Assembly: GCF_011764585.1 (NCBI RefSeq)
Contig: NZ_AP022853.1
Location: 665,501 to 729,500 of the forward strand
Reading direction: 5' to 3'
DNA from: Sulfurimicrobium lacus
Lineage (GTDB): Bacteria; Pseudomonadota; Gammaproteobacteria; Burkholderiales; Sulfuricellaceae
DNA: 64,000 bases
Positions 27,767-37,620 of the stretch are shown in pieces (position 1 is the stretch's first letter; each line of letters opens with the position of its first letter). The notes beneath the pieces are model-generated. The model searched no databases. It had not been told where the DNA came from and saw only the letters and a list, made by a program, of their open reading frames with translations. The position numbers and the translations under genes were made by a program.

Positions 27767-28381
27767 ATGAAGTGGATGCGGGTAATTATCGTGGGTGCTA
27801 TATGGGCGGCGATTGCCGGGTGCAGTGCGCTGCCGCCGGTGCGACAGGAGCAGGCCAACACCTTTGCCCTGGAGGCGCGGGTCGATCGCAGCGCTGCAGT
27901 GCCGTCGCGCGATGCCCCGAATCTGGTGGTGAGTCTTGCGCATGCCCGACCGGGATTCGATAGTCTGCGTATGGTCTATGTCAGGACGCCCCACGAACTG
28001 GAATACTTCGCTAAAAATCAATGGGTCGATACCCCGGCACGGATGTTGACACCGCTGCTGATCCAGGCCGCGGAGTCCAGCGGTGCTTTCGGCGCTGTGG
28101 TTGCGCCCAGCAGCGGGGTGGCGGCGCAGTGGCGGCTGGAGAGCGAAATCGTACGCCTGCAGCAGGAATTCATGGGGGTGCCGAGCCAGGTGCATTTAAT
28201 CTTGCGTGTCCAGTTGATCGATGTCGCGGCCAGGAAAGTGCTGGCGGCACGTGAATTCGATGTGACTGAAAAAGCGCCGAGCGAAGATCCCTACGGCGGC
28301 GTGGTTGCCTCCAACCGTGCCGTGCGCCGTGTGCTGGACGAAGTGAAAGCGTTTTGCGCCGCTCAGGTTAAAGTCCCGTAG
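27767..28381 (+). CDS. ABC-type transport auxiliary lipoprotein (PqiC-like)
   Basis: The 204-residue product starts with a lipoprotein signal ending in IAGCSAL, so C19 is the expected acylated residue. The mature part, with LRMVYVRTPHELEYFAKNQWVDTPARML near the middle, matches the PqiC-like auxiliary component found with MCE transporters. An outer-membrane or periplasmic anchor for the MCE system is likely. GTG 27761 is an alternative start two codons upstream. It converges with the gene ending at 28405; the 23 bp between hold no convincing terminator. Confidence 0.88.
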   Translation: MKWMRVIIVGAIWAAIAGCSALPPVRQEQANTFALEARVDRSAAVPSRDAPNLVVSLAHARPGFDSLRMVYVRTPHELEYFAKNQWVDTPARMLTPLLIQAAESSGAFGAVVAPSSGVAAQWRLESEIVRLQQEFMGVPSQVHLILRVQLIDVAARKVLAAREFDVTEKAPSEDPYGGVVASNRAVRRVLDEVKAFCAAQVKVP

Positions 28382-28404
28382 TTATTGCAATAGGGCGGAT
28401 AGAC

Positions 28405-29910
28405 TCAGCGCCGTCCGCCGAGGATCGACCCCAGCACGCCGCGAATGATCTGGCGCCCCAGTTGCGAACCGATGGCGCGGGCGGCGCTCTTGAGCGCGGT
28501 TTCCGCCACACCCTGGCGACTGCCGCGACTGCCGCCACCCAACATGTCGCCGAGACCGCCGAGCCAGCCGCCGCCTTCAGCGGGTGGGTTTTCTGGTTGT
28601 CCGGGAGTTTGCTTGGTGGAGGCGGCGTTCTGTTCCGCCCGTCCCTTGAGTTTCTCGTAGGCCGATTCACGATCTACCACCTGCTCGTAGTGGCCGTATA
28701 GCACCGACTGCCTGATGATGGACTGACGCTGCTCCGGGGTGATGGGGCCGAGCTGGCTGTGCGGCGGTGCGATCAGCGCGCGTTCCACCGGCATGGGCCG
28801 GCCTTTTTCATCGAGCAGCGAAACCAGCGCCTCGCCTACACCCAGCTCGGTGATGGCGGCTTCCACGTCCAGCCCTGGATTGGGGCGGAAAGTTTCCGCG
28901 GCGGCGCGCACCGCTTTCTGGTCGCGCGGCGTGAAGGCGCGCAAGGCGTGCTGAACGCGGTTGCCGAGCTGCCCCAGCACCTGGTCGGGGATGTCGAGCG
29001 GATTCTGGCTGACGAAGTAAACGCCCACCCCCTTGGAGCGGATCAGGCGCACCACCTGCTCGATCTTGTCCTGCAGCGCCTGGGGTGCGTCGTTGAACAG
29101 CAGATGGGCCTCGTCGAAAAAGAACACCAGCCTGGGCTTGTCCACATCGCCCACCTCGGGCAGCTGCTCGAACAGCTCGGACAGCAGCCACAGCAGGAAA
29201 GTGGCGTAGATCTTGGGCGAGTTCATCAGCTTGTCGGCGGCGAGGATGTTGACCACGCCGCGACCCTGTGCGTCGGTTTGCAGCAGGTCGTCGAGGTTCA
29301 GGGCCGGCTCGCCGAACAGTTGTTCTCCGCCTTCCGTCTCGAGCCCGACCAGACCGCGCTGGATGGCGCCGATGCTGGCGGCGGAGACGTTGCCGTACTC
29401 GGTGGTGAAGGTTTTGGCGTTGTCGCCCACATGCTGCAGCATCGCCCGCAGGTCCTTGAGGTCGAGCAGCAGCAGGCCGTTGTCGTCGGCAATCTTGAAC
29501 ACCAGGTTCAGCACCCCGCCCTGGGTGTCGTTCAGGTTCAGCATGCGCGACAGCAGCAGCGGACCCATTTCGGATACGGTGGCGCGCACCGGGTGCCCCT
29601 GCGCGCCGAAGACATCCCAGAATGCGACCGGGCAGCCTTCGAAGGCAAAGTCGGTAAGCGCTAACTTGGCTACGCGTTCCATGATTTTGGGCTTTTCGGT
29701 GCCGGGCTGGCTGATGCCGGAGAGATCGCCCTTGACGTCGGCCATGAATACCGGCACGCCGATGCGGCTGAAATGCTCCGCCATCACCTGCAGCGACACG
29801 GTCTTGCCGCTACCGGTGGCGCCCGAGATCAGGCCGTGACGGTTGGCGAGCTGGGGCAGCAGGAAGAGTTCGTGGGCATCGTTTTTGGCGATCAGCAGGG
29901 GTGGCGTCAT
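28405..29910 (-). CDS. HerA-like DUF853 ATPase (YjgR type)
   Basis: A 501-residue P-loop ATPase with Walker A GATGSGKT (30-37) and Walker [13 protein letters not shown]. The N-terminal [27 protein letters not shown] and the C-terminal [15 protein letters not shown] are typical of DUF853 proteins, which are related to HerA/FtsK DNA-pumping ATPases. A Gly-rich segment precedes the basic C-terminus. Biological role is unclear. It is divergent from yebC with 83 bp between the starts. Confidence 0.9.
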   Translation of the reverse strand: MTPPLLIAKNDAHELFLLPQLANRHGLISGATGSGKTVSLQVMAEHFSRIGVPVFMADVKGDLSGISQPGTEKPKIMERVAKLALTDFAFEGCPVAFWDVFGAQGHPVRATVSEMGPLLLSRMLNLNDTQGGVLNLVFKIADDNGLLLLDLKDLRAMLQHVGDNAKTFTTEYGNVSAASIGAIQRGLVGLETEGGEQLFGEPALNLDDLLQTDAQGRGVVNILAADKLMNSPKIYATFLLWLLSELFEQLPEVGDVDKPRLVFFFDEAHLLFNDAPQALQDKIEQVVRLIRSKGVGVYFVSQNPLDIPDQVLGQLGNRVQHALRAFTPRDQKAVRAAAETFRPNPGLDVEAAITELGVGEALVSLLDEKGRPMPVERALIAPPHSQLGPITPEQRQSIIRQSVLYGHYEQVVDRESAYEKLKGRAEQNAASTKQTPGQPENPPAEGGGWLGGLGDMLGGGSRGSRQGVAETALKSAARAIGSQLGRQIIRGVLGSILGGRR

Positions 29911-29924
29911 CGGGTGCTCCGGCT

Positions 29925-29954
29925 TTGATTAAAGGGTAGGCGAAATGGTAACAT
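29925..29954 (+). promoter_or_regulatory. Candidate promoter of yebC-ruv operon
   Basis: TTGATT (29925-29930) and TAACAT (29949-29954) are spaced by 18 bp, about 40 bp before the yebC ATG in the divergent gap. The match is reasonable but unsupported by other evidence. Confidence 0.35.
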
Positions 29955-29993
29955 TACGCCTGTTAAAAACAGTACATCGAGATTGAGGAAGTC

Positions 29994-30719
29994 ATGGCCG
30001 GTCACAGCAAATGGGCAAATATCCAGCATCGAAAAGGACGCCAGGACGAGAAGCGAGGCAAGGTTTTTTCGCGACTCTCCAAGGAGATCACCGTTGCCGC
30101 CAAAATGGGCGGTGGCGACTTCAACTTCAACCCGCGTTTGCGGCTGGCCATCGACAAAGCCAAGGAAGTGAACATGCCGGCCGACAACATCGACCGTGCC
30201 GTCAAGAAGGGCACGGGCGAACTGGAAGGCGTGAACTACGAAGAAATTCGTTACGAGGGTTATGGCATCGGCGGAGCCTCGGTGATCGTGGATTGTCTGA
30301 CCGACAACCGTACCCGCACCGTGGCCGACGTACGCCACGCCTTTTCCAAGTTCGGCGGCAACCTCGGTACCGACGGCTCGGTGGCGTTCATGTTCAAGCA
30401 CTGCGGCCAGATCATTTTTGCGCCCGGCACGAGCGAGGACCAGGTGATGGAAGCCGCGCTGGAAGCGGGCGCGGAGGACGTGCTGAGCAATGACGACGGC
30501 AGCGTTGAAGTGATCACTTCCCCCGGCGATTTCATGGCGGTAAAGGATGCGCTGGAAAAGGCCGGGCTCAAGGCCGAGGTCGCCGAAGTGACCATGAAGC
30601 CGGACAACGAGACGGTGTTCGCCGGCGACGAGGCGGTGAAGATGCAGAAGCTGCTGGATGCCCTGGAAAACCTCGATGACGTTCAGGAAATCTATACCTC
30701 CGCCGTCATCGAAGAATAG
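29994..30719 (+). CDS. yebC: YebC/PmpR family protein
   Basis: A 241-residue protein beginning with the family hallmark [25 protein letters not shown]-like [10 protein letters not shown] and the closing [11 protein letters not shown] are typical. YebC proteins were described as transcription regulators, and members have been shown to help ribosomes through proline-rich stalls. It lies directly upstream of ruvC, as in many proteobacteria. The start follows gattgagga. Confidence 0.96.
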   Translation: MAGHSKWANIQHRKGRQDEKRGKVFSRLSKEITVAAKMGGGDFNFNPRLRLAIDKAKEVNMPADNIDRAVKKGTGELEGVNYEEIRYEGYGIGGASVIVDCLTDNRTRTVADVRHAFSKFGGNLGTDGSVAFMFKHCGQIIFAPGTSEDQVMEAALEAGAEDVLSNDDGSVEVITSPGDFMAVKDALEKAGLKAEVAEVTMKPDNETVFAGDEAVKMQKLLDALENLDDVQEIYTSAVIEE

Positions 30720-30730
30720 CGGAGTACGAA

Positions 30731-31249
30731 ATCCTCATCCTTGGTATTGATCCGGGCTTGCGCATCACCGGCTTTGGAGTCGTCGCCAAGGACGGGAACC
30801 GTCTGGACTATGTCGCCAGCGGCTGCATCAAAACCGCCGACGGCGAACTGCCGCAACGTCTCAAGACCATACTCGATTCCATCGGCGAAGTGATCGCCAC
30901 TTACCGGCCGGATCAGGCCGCCATCGAAAAAGTGTTCGTCAACGTCAACCCGCAATCCACGCTGCTGCTGGGGCAGGCGCGCGGCGCCGCGATCTGCGCC
31001 TTGGTGGCGCAGAATTTGCCGGTGGCGGAGTACACTGCGCTGCAAGTGAAACAGGCGGTGGTGGGCAACGGCCACGCCAAGAAAGAACAGGTGCAGGACA
31101 TGGTGCGCCGTCTCCTCAAATTGGAGGGTGTCCCCCAGGCCGATGCGGCGGACGCGCTGGCGTGCGCCATCTGTCATGCACATGGCGGACAGGGGCTGGG
31201 AAATCTGGCGACAGCGGGTTACCGCGTGAAAAATGGGAGACTGGTGTGA
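30731..31249 (+). CDS. ruvC: Holliday junction endonuclease RuvC with a non-canonical AUC start
   Basis: The reading frame between the in-frame stop at 30716 and TTG 30758 has no ATG, GTG or TTG, yet it encodes LILGIDPG with the first catalytic Asp. If ATC 30731 is residue 1, the active-site residues are D7, E66, D138 and D141, the same numbers as in E. coli RuvC, and the length is 172. GGAG at 30721-30724 sits 6 bases before that ATC, a good ribosome binding distance. Starting at TTG 30758 would remove D7. The protein resolves four-way junctions made by RuvAB. Family certain; start inferred. Confidence 0.88.
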   Translation: MLILGIDPGLRITGFGVVAKDGNRLDYVASGCIKTADGELPQRLKTILDSIGEVIATYRPDQAAIEKVFVNVNPQSTLLLGQARGAAICALVAQNLPVAEYTALQVKQAVVGNGHAKKEQVQDMVRRLLKLEGVPQADAADALACAICHAHGGQGLGNLATAGYRVKNGRLV

Positions 31250-31827
31250 TCGGAAGATTGAGCGGCAAACTGCTGGAAAAACATCCACCGCAAATCCTGC
31301 TCGACGTGCAGGGTGTGGGCTATGAGGTGGACGTGCCCATGAGCACGTTCTACAACCTCCCTGCGCTGGGAGAGAGCGTGACTTTGCATACCCAGCTGAT
31401 CGTGCGCGAGGACGCGCACCTGCTGTACGGCTTTGCCAGTGACGAGGAACGTCAGACATTCCGCCGCCTGCTCAAGATCACCGGTGTCGGAGCCAAACTG
31501 GCACTGACCATCCTTAGCGGCATGAGCGTGGGCGAGCTGGCGCAGGCGGTGGTGGCGCAGGATGCGGGGCGGCTGACCAGAATTCCCGGTATCGGCAAGA
31601 AAACCGCCGAGCGCCTGCTGCTGGAACTCAAGGACAAGCTGGAAGGAATTACGGCTTCCGGTGTGCCGCTGTCGAGCGTGGCAGCCGGCAGCAGCGACAT
31701 CCTCAATGCGTTGCAGGCGCTGGGCTATAATGACAAGGAAGCAAGCTGGGCGGTGAAGCAACTCCCGGCCGACGCCGGCGTGACTGACGGCATCCGTCAG
31801 GCGCTGAAGTTGTTGTCCAAAGGCTGA
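31246..31827 (+). CDS. ruvA: Holliday junction helicase subunit RuvA
   Basis: GTG 31246 overlaps the ruvC stop and gives 193 residues beginning MIGRLSGKL. It has the N-terminal OB-like domain, the helix-hairpin-helix pairs ([15 protein letters not shown] and [14 protein letters not shown], about 76-90 and 110-124) and the small C-terminal domain III that contacts RuvB ([13 protein letters not shown]). It binds four-way DNA junctions as a tetramer. ruvB does not follow directly: a toxin-antitoxin pair lies between. Confidence 0.97.
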   Translation: MIGRLSGKLLEKHPPQILLDVQGVGYEVDVPMSTFYNLPALGESVTLHTQLIVREDAHLLYGFASDEERQTFRRLLKITGVGAKLALTILSGMSVGELAQAVVAQDAGRLTRIPGIGKKTAERLLLELKDKLEGITASGVPLSSVAAGSSDILNALQALGYNDKEASWAVKQLPADAGVTDGIRQALKLLSKG

Positions 31828-31844
31828 ACTCAAGGAGGTCAGGG

Positions 31845-32039
31845 ATGAATACCGCCGAACAGATTTTCGAGCAAGTGAAGGCCCTCCCCGAACCGATGGC
31901 CCGGGAGGTGCTGGATTTTGTCGGCTTTCTCAAAGAGAAGCAGGAGCATTTGAGGATCAAGGATCTGGTGGAAGCTCAGGCCGGAAGCATGAAGGAAATT
32001 TGGGACAACGAAGCCGATGAGGCGTGGAATGAAGCATGA
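31845..32039 (+). CDS. Putative antitoxin (DUF2281-like)
   Basis: A 64-residue acidic helical protein with a good site (aaggagg, 31830-31836). It starts MNTAEQIFEQVKALPEPMAREVLDFVGFL, a pattern typical of small antitoxins of DUF2281 type, followed by a charged tail rich in Glu and Trp. The gene overlaps the MazF-like gene by 11 bp, the classic toxin-antitoxin arrangement. It lies 17 bp after ruvA. Confidence 0.75.
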   Translation: MNTAEQIFEQVKALPEPMAREVLDFVGFLKEKQEHLRIKDLVEAQAGSMKEIWDNEADEAWNEA

Positions 32040-32354
32040 AGCCGGGCGCGTGGTTCTGATCCCGTTTCCATTTTCCGATCCGAAGAGTCAGAAAAAGCGT
32101 CCTGTGTTGATGCTTACGGCCCCGGATGGTTTTGGGGATTTTATCGCTCTTGCCATTACTTCCAAGGGCTATCATGCCAATGCGGTGACCCTGGTGCAGG
32201 ATGATATGGAAGAGGGCGTCTTGCCAAAGCCGAGCTGGATCAGGACTGACAAGGTGTTCACTCTTTCCCACGATTTTATTGTCAGCATGGTAGGGCGGGT
32301 GTCCGGAAAAGTGGTGGAACAAGCAGTCATGGGATTGTGCAACAAGGTCTCTGC

Positions 32355-32358
<4 letters not shown>
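32029..32358 (+). CDS. Putative MazF/PemK-like toxin
   Basis: ATG 32029 gives 109 residues. The start [12 protein letters not shown] (about 6-17) and KKRPVLMLT (about 22-30) are the conserved strands of the MazF/PemK fold, with the Arg-Pro before the third strand. Such toxins are usually ribosome-independent mRNA endonucleases. The stop overlaps the ruvB ATG (ATGA, 32355-32358), so toxin and ruvB translation may be coupled. Whether it is toxic is unknown; it could be a domesticated pair. Confidence 0.78.
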
Positions 32359-33410
<1,052 letters not shown>

Positions 33411-33449
33411 AAGCAATGTGTAAGCCCGATATGCGAGAATGCCGCGCAC

Positions 33450-33860
33450 GTGAAATCTGAGATTTTTTCATGGCCGGTGCGGGTCTATTACGAGGATACC
33501 GACTCGGGCGGGGTGGTGTATTACGCCAATTACCTCAAGTTCATGGAGCGCGCACGGACCGAATGGCTGCGCGCCCACGGCTTTGCGCAGAGCGAGTTGG
33601 CACGCGAGCATGGCGTCATTTTCGTGGTGCGCGACGTGCATATCACTTACCGGCGCCCGGCAGTGTTCGACGACTTGCTGCAGGTAAGCGTGAGCGTCCA
33701 TGCCACGGGCCGCAGCTGGATCGAATTCACCCAGACTGTGGAACGGGTTAACGAAATCTTGACACATGCTAGTGTTAAAATCGTGTGTGTGAACCAATTG
33801 TCATTCAAACCGGTGGAAATTCCTGAGATCATTCGGGAAAAAATGGAAAGCAGAACGTGA
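33450..33860 (+). CDS. ybgC: Tol-Pal associated acyl-CoA thioesterase YbgC
   Basis: A 136-residue hotdog-fold protein starting at GTG 33450. The active-site segment VYYEDTDSGGVVYYANYLKFMERART holds the catalytic Asp, and REHGVIFVVRDV is typical. It hydrolyses acyl-CoA thioesters in vitro and is nearly always the first gene of the tol-pal cluster. Its stop overlaps the tolQ GTG. Confidence 0.95.
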   Translation: MKSEIFSWPVRVYYEDTDSGGVVYYANYLKFMERARTEWLRAHGFAQSELAREHGVIFVVRDVHITYRRPAVFDDLLQVSVSVHATGRSWIEFTQTVERVNEILTHASVKIVCVNQLSFKPVEIPEIIREKMESRT

Positions 33861-34528
33861 ACGTAACGCAGGATTTATCTTTTCTGGGACTCATCACCAA
33901 CGCCAGCGTGGTGGTGCAGCTGGTGATGCTGGGATTGTTGCTGGCCTCCTTCATGTCATGGTGGTACATCTTCCGCAAGATGTTCACCATCAACGTCGCG
34001 AAGCAGATGACCGACAAGTTCGAACGCGATTTCTGGAGCGGGCAGGATCTCAACGCGCTGTACCAGAAAACCTCCAGCCGCGATTCGAGCGGCATGGAAA
34101 TGATTTTCGACGGCGGCTTCAAGGAATTTCTCAAGCTGCGCAAACAGACCGGCATGGATGTCAGCGTGGTGATGGAAAGCACGCGCCGCGCCATGCGGGC
34201 GGCCTACCACCGCGAGCTGGACCTGCTCGAGTCGCACCTGCCGTTCCTCGCCACGGTCGGCTCGGTCAGCCCTTATGTCGGGCTGTTCGGCACCGTTTGG
34301 GGCATCATGAACGCGTTCCGCAGTCTCTCCAGCGTGGGGCAGGCAACCCTGGCCCACGTCGCGCCCGGCATTGCGGAGGCGCTGATCGCCACCGCCATGG
34401 GGCTGTTCGCCGCCATTCCCGCCGTGATCGCCTACAACCGCTATAGCTCGGAAATCGACCGCCTGGCGACGCGTTTCGACAGTTTCATGGAAGAATTCTC
34501 CAACATCCTGCAGCGGCAAGCGAAGTAA
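33857..34528 (+). CDS. tolQ: Tol-Pal system proton channel subunit TolQ
   Basis: The 223-residue inner-membrane protein has three helices (about 15-37, 130-155 and 165-190). The segment ATVGSVSPYVGLFGTVWGIMNAF is the conserved MotA/TolQ/ExbB core. With TolR it uses the proton gradient to move TolA during cell constriction. The start is GTG 33857, overlapping ybgC by 4 bp. Confidence 0.97.
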   Translation: MNVTQDLSFLGLITNASVVVQLVMLGLLLASFMSWWYIFRKMFTINVAKQMTDKFERDFWSGQDLNALYQKTSSRDSSGMEMIFDGGFKEFLKLRKQTGMDVSVVMESTRRAMRAAYHRELDLLESHLPFLATVGSVSPYVGLFGTVWGIMNAFRSLSSVGQATLAHVAPGIAEALIATAMGLFAAIPAVIAYNRYSSEIDRLATRFDSFMEEFSNILQRQAK

Positions 34529-34947
34529 TGAGCCTCCGCCGTCCGCGCAAGTTGATGAATCAGATCAACGTCGTGCCCTATATCGACGTGATGCTGGTGC
34601 TGCTGATCATTTTCATGATCACCGCGCCGCTGGTTAATCCCGGTCAGATCGATCTGCCGCAGGTGGGGCAGTCGCTCAAGCCGCCGGTGGCGCCGCTGCA
34701 AATCACCATCAAGGCAGACAAGCGCCTGCTGCTGCGCGACCTCGACAAGGGCCAGAAGGATCAGGAAGTGTCGCGCGAAGAACTGGTACAGGCGGTGAAG
34801 GACAAGCAGGAGAACAATCCGGAGCAGTCCGTGGTGATCGCCGGGGACAAGAACGTGCGCTACGAAGAAGTGCTGAGCGTGATGGATATCTTGCAGCAGA
34901 ATCAGGTCAGGAAAATCGGTCTGCTGGCGAAGCCGAAGGGTCAGTAA
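34528..34947 (+). CDS. tolR: Tol-Pal system subunit TolR
   Basis: A 139-residue protein with one membrane helix after NQINVVPYIDVMLVLLIIFMIT; D20 is the proton-carrying aspartate. The periplasmic domain ends in MDILQQNQVRKIGLLAKP. The ATG overlaps the tolQ stop by one base. Confidence 0.97.
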   Translation: MSLRRPRKLMNQINVVPYIDVMLVLLIIFMITAPLVNPGQIDLPQVGQSLKPPVAPLQITIKADKRLLLRDLDKGQKDQEVSREELVQAVKDKQENNPEQSVVIAGDKNVRYEEVLSVMDILQQNQVRKIGLLAKPKGQ

Positions 34948-35763
34948 ATGGTTTTCCGTCGGGAAGAGCCGGGCCAGATGAAGGCGGGAGCACTGGCCTT
35001 GCTGGTGCACGCCCTGTTCCTGGGGCTGATGATCTTCGGCGTAAGCTGGCAGAACAAGGAACCGGCGGCAGTCGAAGTGGAGTTGTGGAACTCTTTGCCG
35101 AATGTGGAGTCAAATCGGCCGCAACAGCGCCCGACGCCCAAACCGGAGCCTAAACCGGAGCCTAAACCGGAGCCTAAACCGGAGCCGGAGCCCAAGCCCA
35201 AGGCGGTGAAACCCGAGCCGCAACCGGAGGCAAAGCCGAGCAAGGCCGAGATCGAGCTCAAGGCCAAGGAGGCGCGGCGCAAGGAAGATGAAAAAAAGAA
35301 GCTCAAGGAAGAGGAAATAAAGCAGCAAAAAGAGAAACTCAGGCAGGAACAGGAAAAGCGCGAGCAGGAAAAGAAGCTTCAGCAGGAGACGGCCGAAAAG
35401 ATGCGCCAGCAGCAGGCCCAGGCCGAGGCGGCCAAGGCGCTCAAGGCTCAGGTGGCGGCGCGAAATGCGGCGTCACAAAGCATGGTGGGCGATTTCAAGA
35501 GCCGTATCCAGGCCAAGATCAAGAGCAAGACTATTTTGCCGCCTGACCTGACTGGCAACCCTGCGGCGGAATTCGACGTGACCCTGATGCCAACGGGAGA
35601 AGTGCTGAATTTGAAGCTGACGCGCAGCAGCGGTTCCAGCGCCTACGACAGCGCCGTGGAGCGGGCGATATACAAGGCGCAGCCCCTGCCGTTGCCGCCC
35701 GACCCGACCTTGTTCGGAGAGTTTCGCGAGCTGCACCTGAAATTCAGGTTGCACGAAGATTGA
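34948..35763 (+). CDS. tolA: Tol-Pal system protein TolA
   Basis: A 271-residue protein with a membrane helix (about 13-32), a Pro-Glu-Lys repeat segment (about 65-80), a long Lys/Glu/Gln helical stalk (about 90-165) and a C-terminal TonB-like domain (VTLMPTGEVLNLKLTRSSGSSAYDSAVERAI). It spans the periplasm to Pal. The ATG at 34948 follows tolR directly. Confidence 0.95.
   Translation: MVFRREEPGQMKAGALALLVHALFLGLMIFGVSWQNKEPAAVEVELWNSLPNVESNRPQQRPTPKPEPKPEPKPEPKPEPEPKPKAVKPEPQPEAKPSKAEIELKAKEARRKEDEKKKLKEEEIKQQKEKLRQEQEKREQEKKLQQETAEKMRQQQAQAEAAKALKAQVAARNAASQSMVGDFKSRIQAKIKSKTILPPDLTGNPAAEFDVTLMPTGEVLNLKLTRSSGSSAYDSAVERAIYKAQPLPLPPDPTLFGEFRELHLKFRLHED
35140..35187 (+). repeat. Four 12-bp tandem repeats in tolA
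   Basis: The unit AAACCGGAGCCT, encoding Lys-Pro-Glu-Pro, starts at 35140, 35152, 35164 and 35176; the fourth ends in G. A multiple of three, so copy-number change would lengthen or shorten the stalk without shifting the frame. Confidence 0.95.
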
Positions 35764-35803
35764 TCGCATGGTGGCTGAAAGCCACGCTGCACAAGGAGTT
35801 GAA

Positions 35804-37084
35804 ATGAAAATGCGATTTAAAAAATGGTGTCTGATGTTGCTGCTAGCGATCGCCACGCCGCTGCACGCCGCGCTGACCATCGAAATCACCGGCGGCGCCG
35901 GTAACCAGATTCCGCTGGCGATCGTGCCGTTCGCCGCGGAAAGCATGCTGCCGCAAAGCATGACCGCCATTGTTGGCTCCGACCTGGCGCGCAGCGGGCT
36001 GTTCCGGCTGGTGGACCCGGCGAGCCCGCAGCCGCCGCATGACCCGGCCGAAGTGCGCTATGCGGAGTGGACGGGAAAGGGCGCAGAGGGCCTGGTGATC
36101 GGCAGCATCTCCGCGCGCCCGGACGGCAAGCTCGACGTGCGTTTCCGCTTGATGGACGTGGTCAAGCAGGCGCAACTGGCGGGCTTCAGCTACACCATCA
36201 CCCCGGCCCAGCTGCGTTCCACTGCTCACAAGATCGCCGATGTGATTTATGAAAAGCTGACCGGCGATGTCGGCGTGTTCAGCACGCAGATCGCCTACGT
36301 CGTCAAGAACGGCAAGCGCTTCGAGCTGCAGGTCGCGGACGCCGACGGCTACGGCGCGCAGACCGTCCTGGCTTCTCAGGAGCCGATCCTGTCGCCGGTC
36401 TGGTCGCCGGACGGCACGCGCCTGGCCTATGTTTCATTCGAACAGAAAAAACCGATCGTCTATGTGCAGAATCTGGTGAGCGGCGGACGCAAGCAGCTGG
36501 TCAGCGTCAAGGGCAGCGCCAGCGCGCCGGCCTGGTCGCCTGACGGGCGCAAGCTGGCAATCGCCCTGACGCGGGACGGCAATTCGCAGCTCTACATGGT
36601 CAACGCGGATGGCGGCAACCTGCAGCGCTGGAGCGCCAATTCCATCATCGACACCGAGCCGGATTTTTCGCCTGACGGCAAATGGATCATCTTTACCTCG
36701 GACCGTGGCGGCAGCGCGCAGATTTACCGCATGCCGGCGGTGGGCGGCGCGGCGCAGCGGCTGACCTTCGACGGCAGCTACAACGTTTCGCCCCATTTCA
36801 GCCCGGACGGCAAAAGCTTCGTCTTCATCCAGCGCCAGAGCGGCAAGTTCCATGTCGCCGTGCAGGATCTGGCCACCAGCCAGGTGCAGCTGCTGACCGA
36901 CACGCCACAGGACGAATCGCCCAGCTTTGCGCCTAACGGCAAGATGATTATTTATGCTACGGAAATCAACCGCCGTGGCGTTTTGGCCGCAGTGTCCAGC
37001 GATGGGCGCGTGAAACAGCGGTTGTCAGTGCAGGCAGGAGATGTGCGAGAGCCTGCTTGGGGTCCTTTGTTAAAAAACCAGTAA
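35804..37084 (+). CDS. tolB: Tol-Pal system beta-propeller protein TolB
   Basis: The 426-residue precursor has a signal peptide (cleavage expected after about residue 24, PLHAA) and the N-terminal TolB domain, followed by WD40-like repeats marked by SPDG (SPVWSPDGTRLAYVS, APAWSPDGRKLAIAL and others). Periplasmic TolB binds Pal. ATG 35804 after aaggag is chosen; ATG 35810 is also possible, and a start at 35768 is rejected because it lacks a signal peptide start. Confidence 0.97.
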   Translation: MKMRFKKWCLMLLLAIATPLHAALTIEITGGAGNQIPLAIVPFAAESMLPQSMTAIVGSDLARSGLFRLVDPASPQPPHDPAEVRYAEWTGKGAEGLVIGSISARPDGKLDVRFRLMDVVKQAQLAGFSYTITPAQLRSTAHKIADVIYEKLTGDVGVFSTQIAYVVKNGKRFELQVADADGYGAQTVLASQEPILSPVWSPDGTRLAYVSFEQKKPIVYVQNLVSGGRKQLVSVKGSASAPAWSPDGRKLAIALTRDGNSQLYMVNADGGNLQRWSANSIIDTEPDFSPDGKWIIFTSDRGGSAQIYRMPAVGGAAQRLTFDGSYNVSPHFSPDGKSFVFIQRQSGKFHVAVQDLATSQVQLLTDTPQDESPSFAPNGKMIIYATEINRRGVLAAVSSDGRVKQRLSVQAGDVREPAWGPLLKNQ

Positions 37085-37102
37085 TTCTCAGGAGAGAAAA
37101 AA

Positions 37103-37618
37103 ATGAAAAAAATGTTGTTTAGCGCGATTCTGTTGGGTTTGTTGTCTGCATGTGCAAGTACCGGCGATAAAGGCCAGACTGGCGCAGCGGTGGAAGATAA
37201 GAGCATGGGCCAGAAGGCCGATACACAAGGTGCGCAGCAGTCCACAGTGGCAGCCAATCCGCTTACCGATCCCAGCAACATTCTCTCCAAGCGCAGCACT
37301 TACTTCGATCTCGACAGCTTCAGCGTGAAAGACGAATACAAGCCCATGATCGAAGCGCATGCCCAGTACCTCAAGCAGCACAAAGATGCCAAGGTATTCG
37401 TGCAAGGCAATTGCGACGAGCGCGGCAGCCGCGAATACAACATCGCGCTGGGCCAGAAGCGTGCCGAGGCGGTGAGGAAAATGATGAGCGTGCTGGGCGT
37501 ACCTGACAGCCAGATGGAAACCGTCAGCTTCGGCGAAGAAAAACCCAAGGCCGAAGGTCACGACGAAGCCGCCTGGGCGCAGAACCGCCGTACTGACATC
37601 GTCTACAAGGGCGAGTAA
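37103..37618 (+). CDS. pal: Peptidoglycan-associated lipoprotein Pal
   Basis: A 171-residue lipoprotein with lipobox LLSAC (C17 acylated). The OmpA-like peptidoglycan-binding domain includes YFDLDSFSVKDEYK and NCDERGSREYNIALGQKRA, with the Asp and Arg that bind diaminopimelate. It anchors the outer membrane to the cell wall. A clear ribosome binding site (caggaga) precedes the ATG. Confidence 0.98.
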   Translation: MKKMLFSAILLGLLSACASTGDKGQTGAAVEDKSMGQKADTQGAQQSTVAANPLTDPSNILSKRSTYFDLDSFSVKDEYKPMIEAHAQYLKQHKDAKVFVQGNCDERGSREYNIALGQKRAEAVRKMMSVLGVPDSQMETVSFGEEKPKAEGHDEAAWAQNRRTDIVYKGE

Positions 37619-37620
37619 TC

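Noticed and set aside
28385-28415. GGCGGA/TCCGCC hairpin as a terminator between the convergent genes at 28381 and 28405
   Set aside because: The stem is short, overlaps coding sequence and has no T-run on either side.
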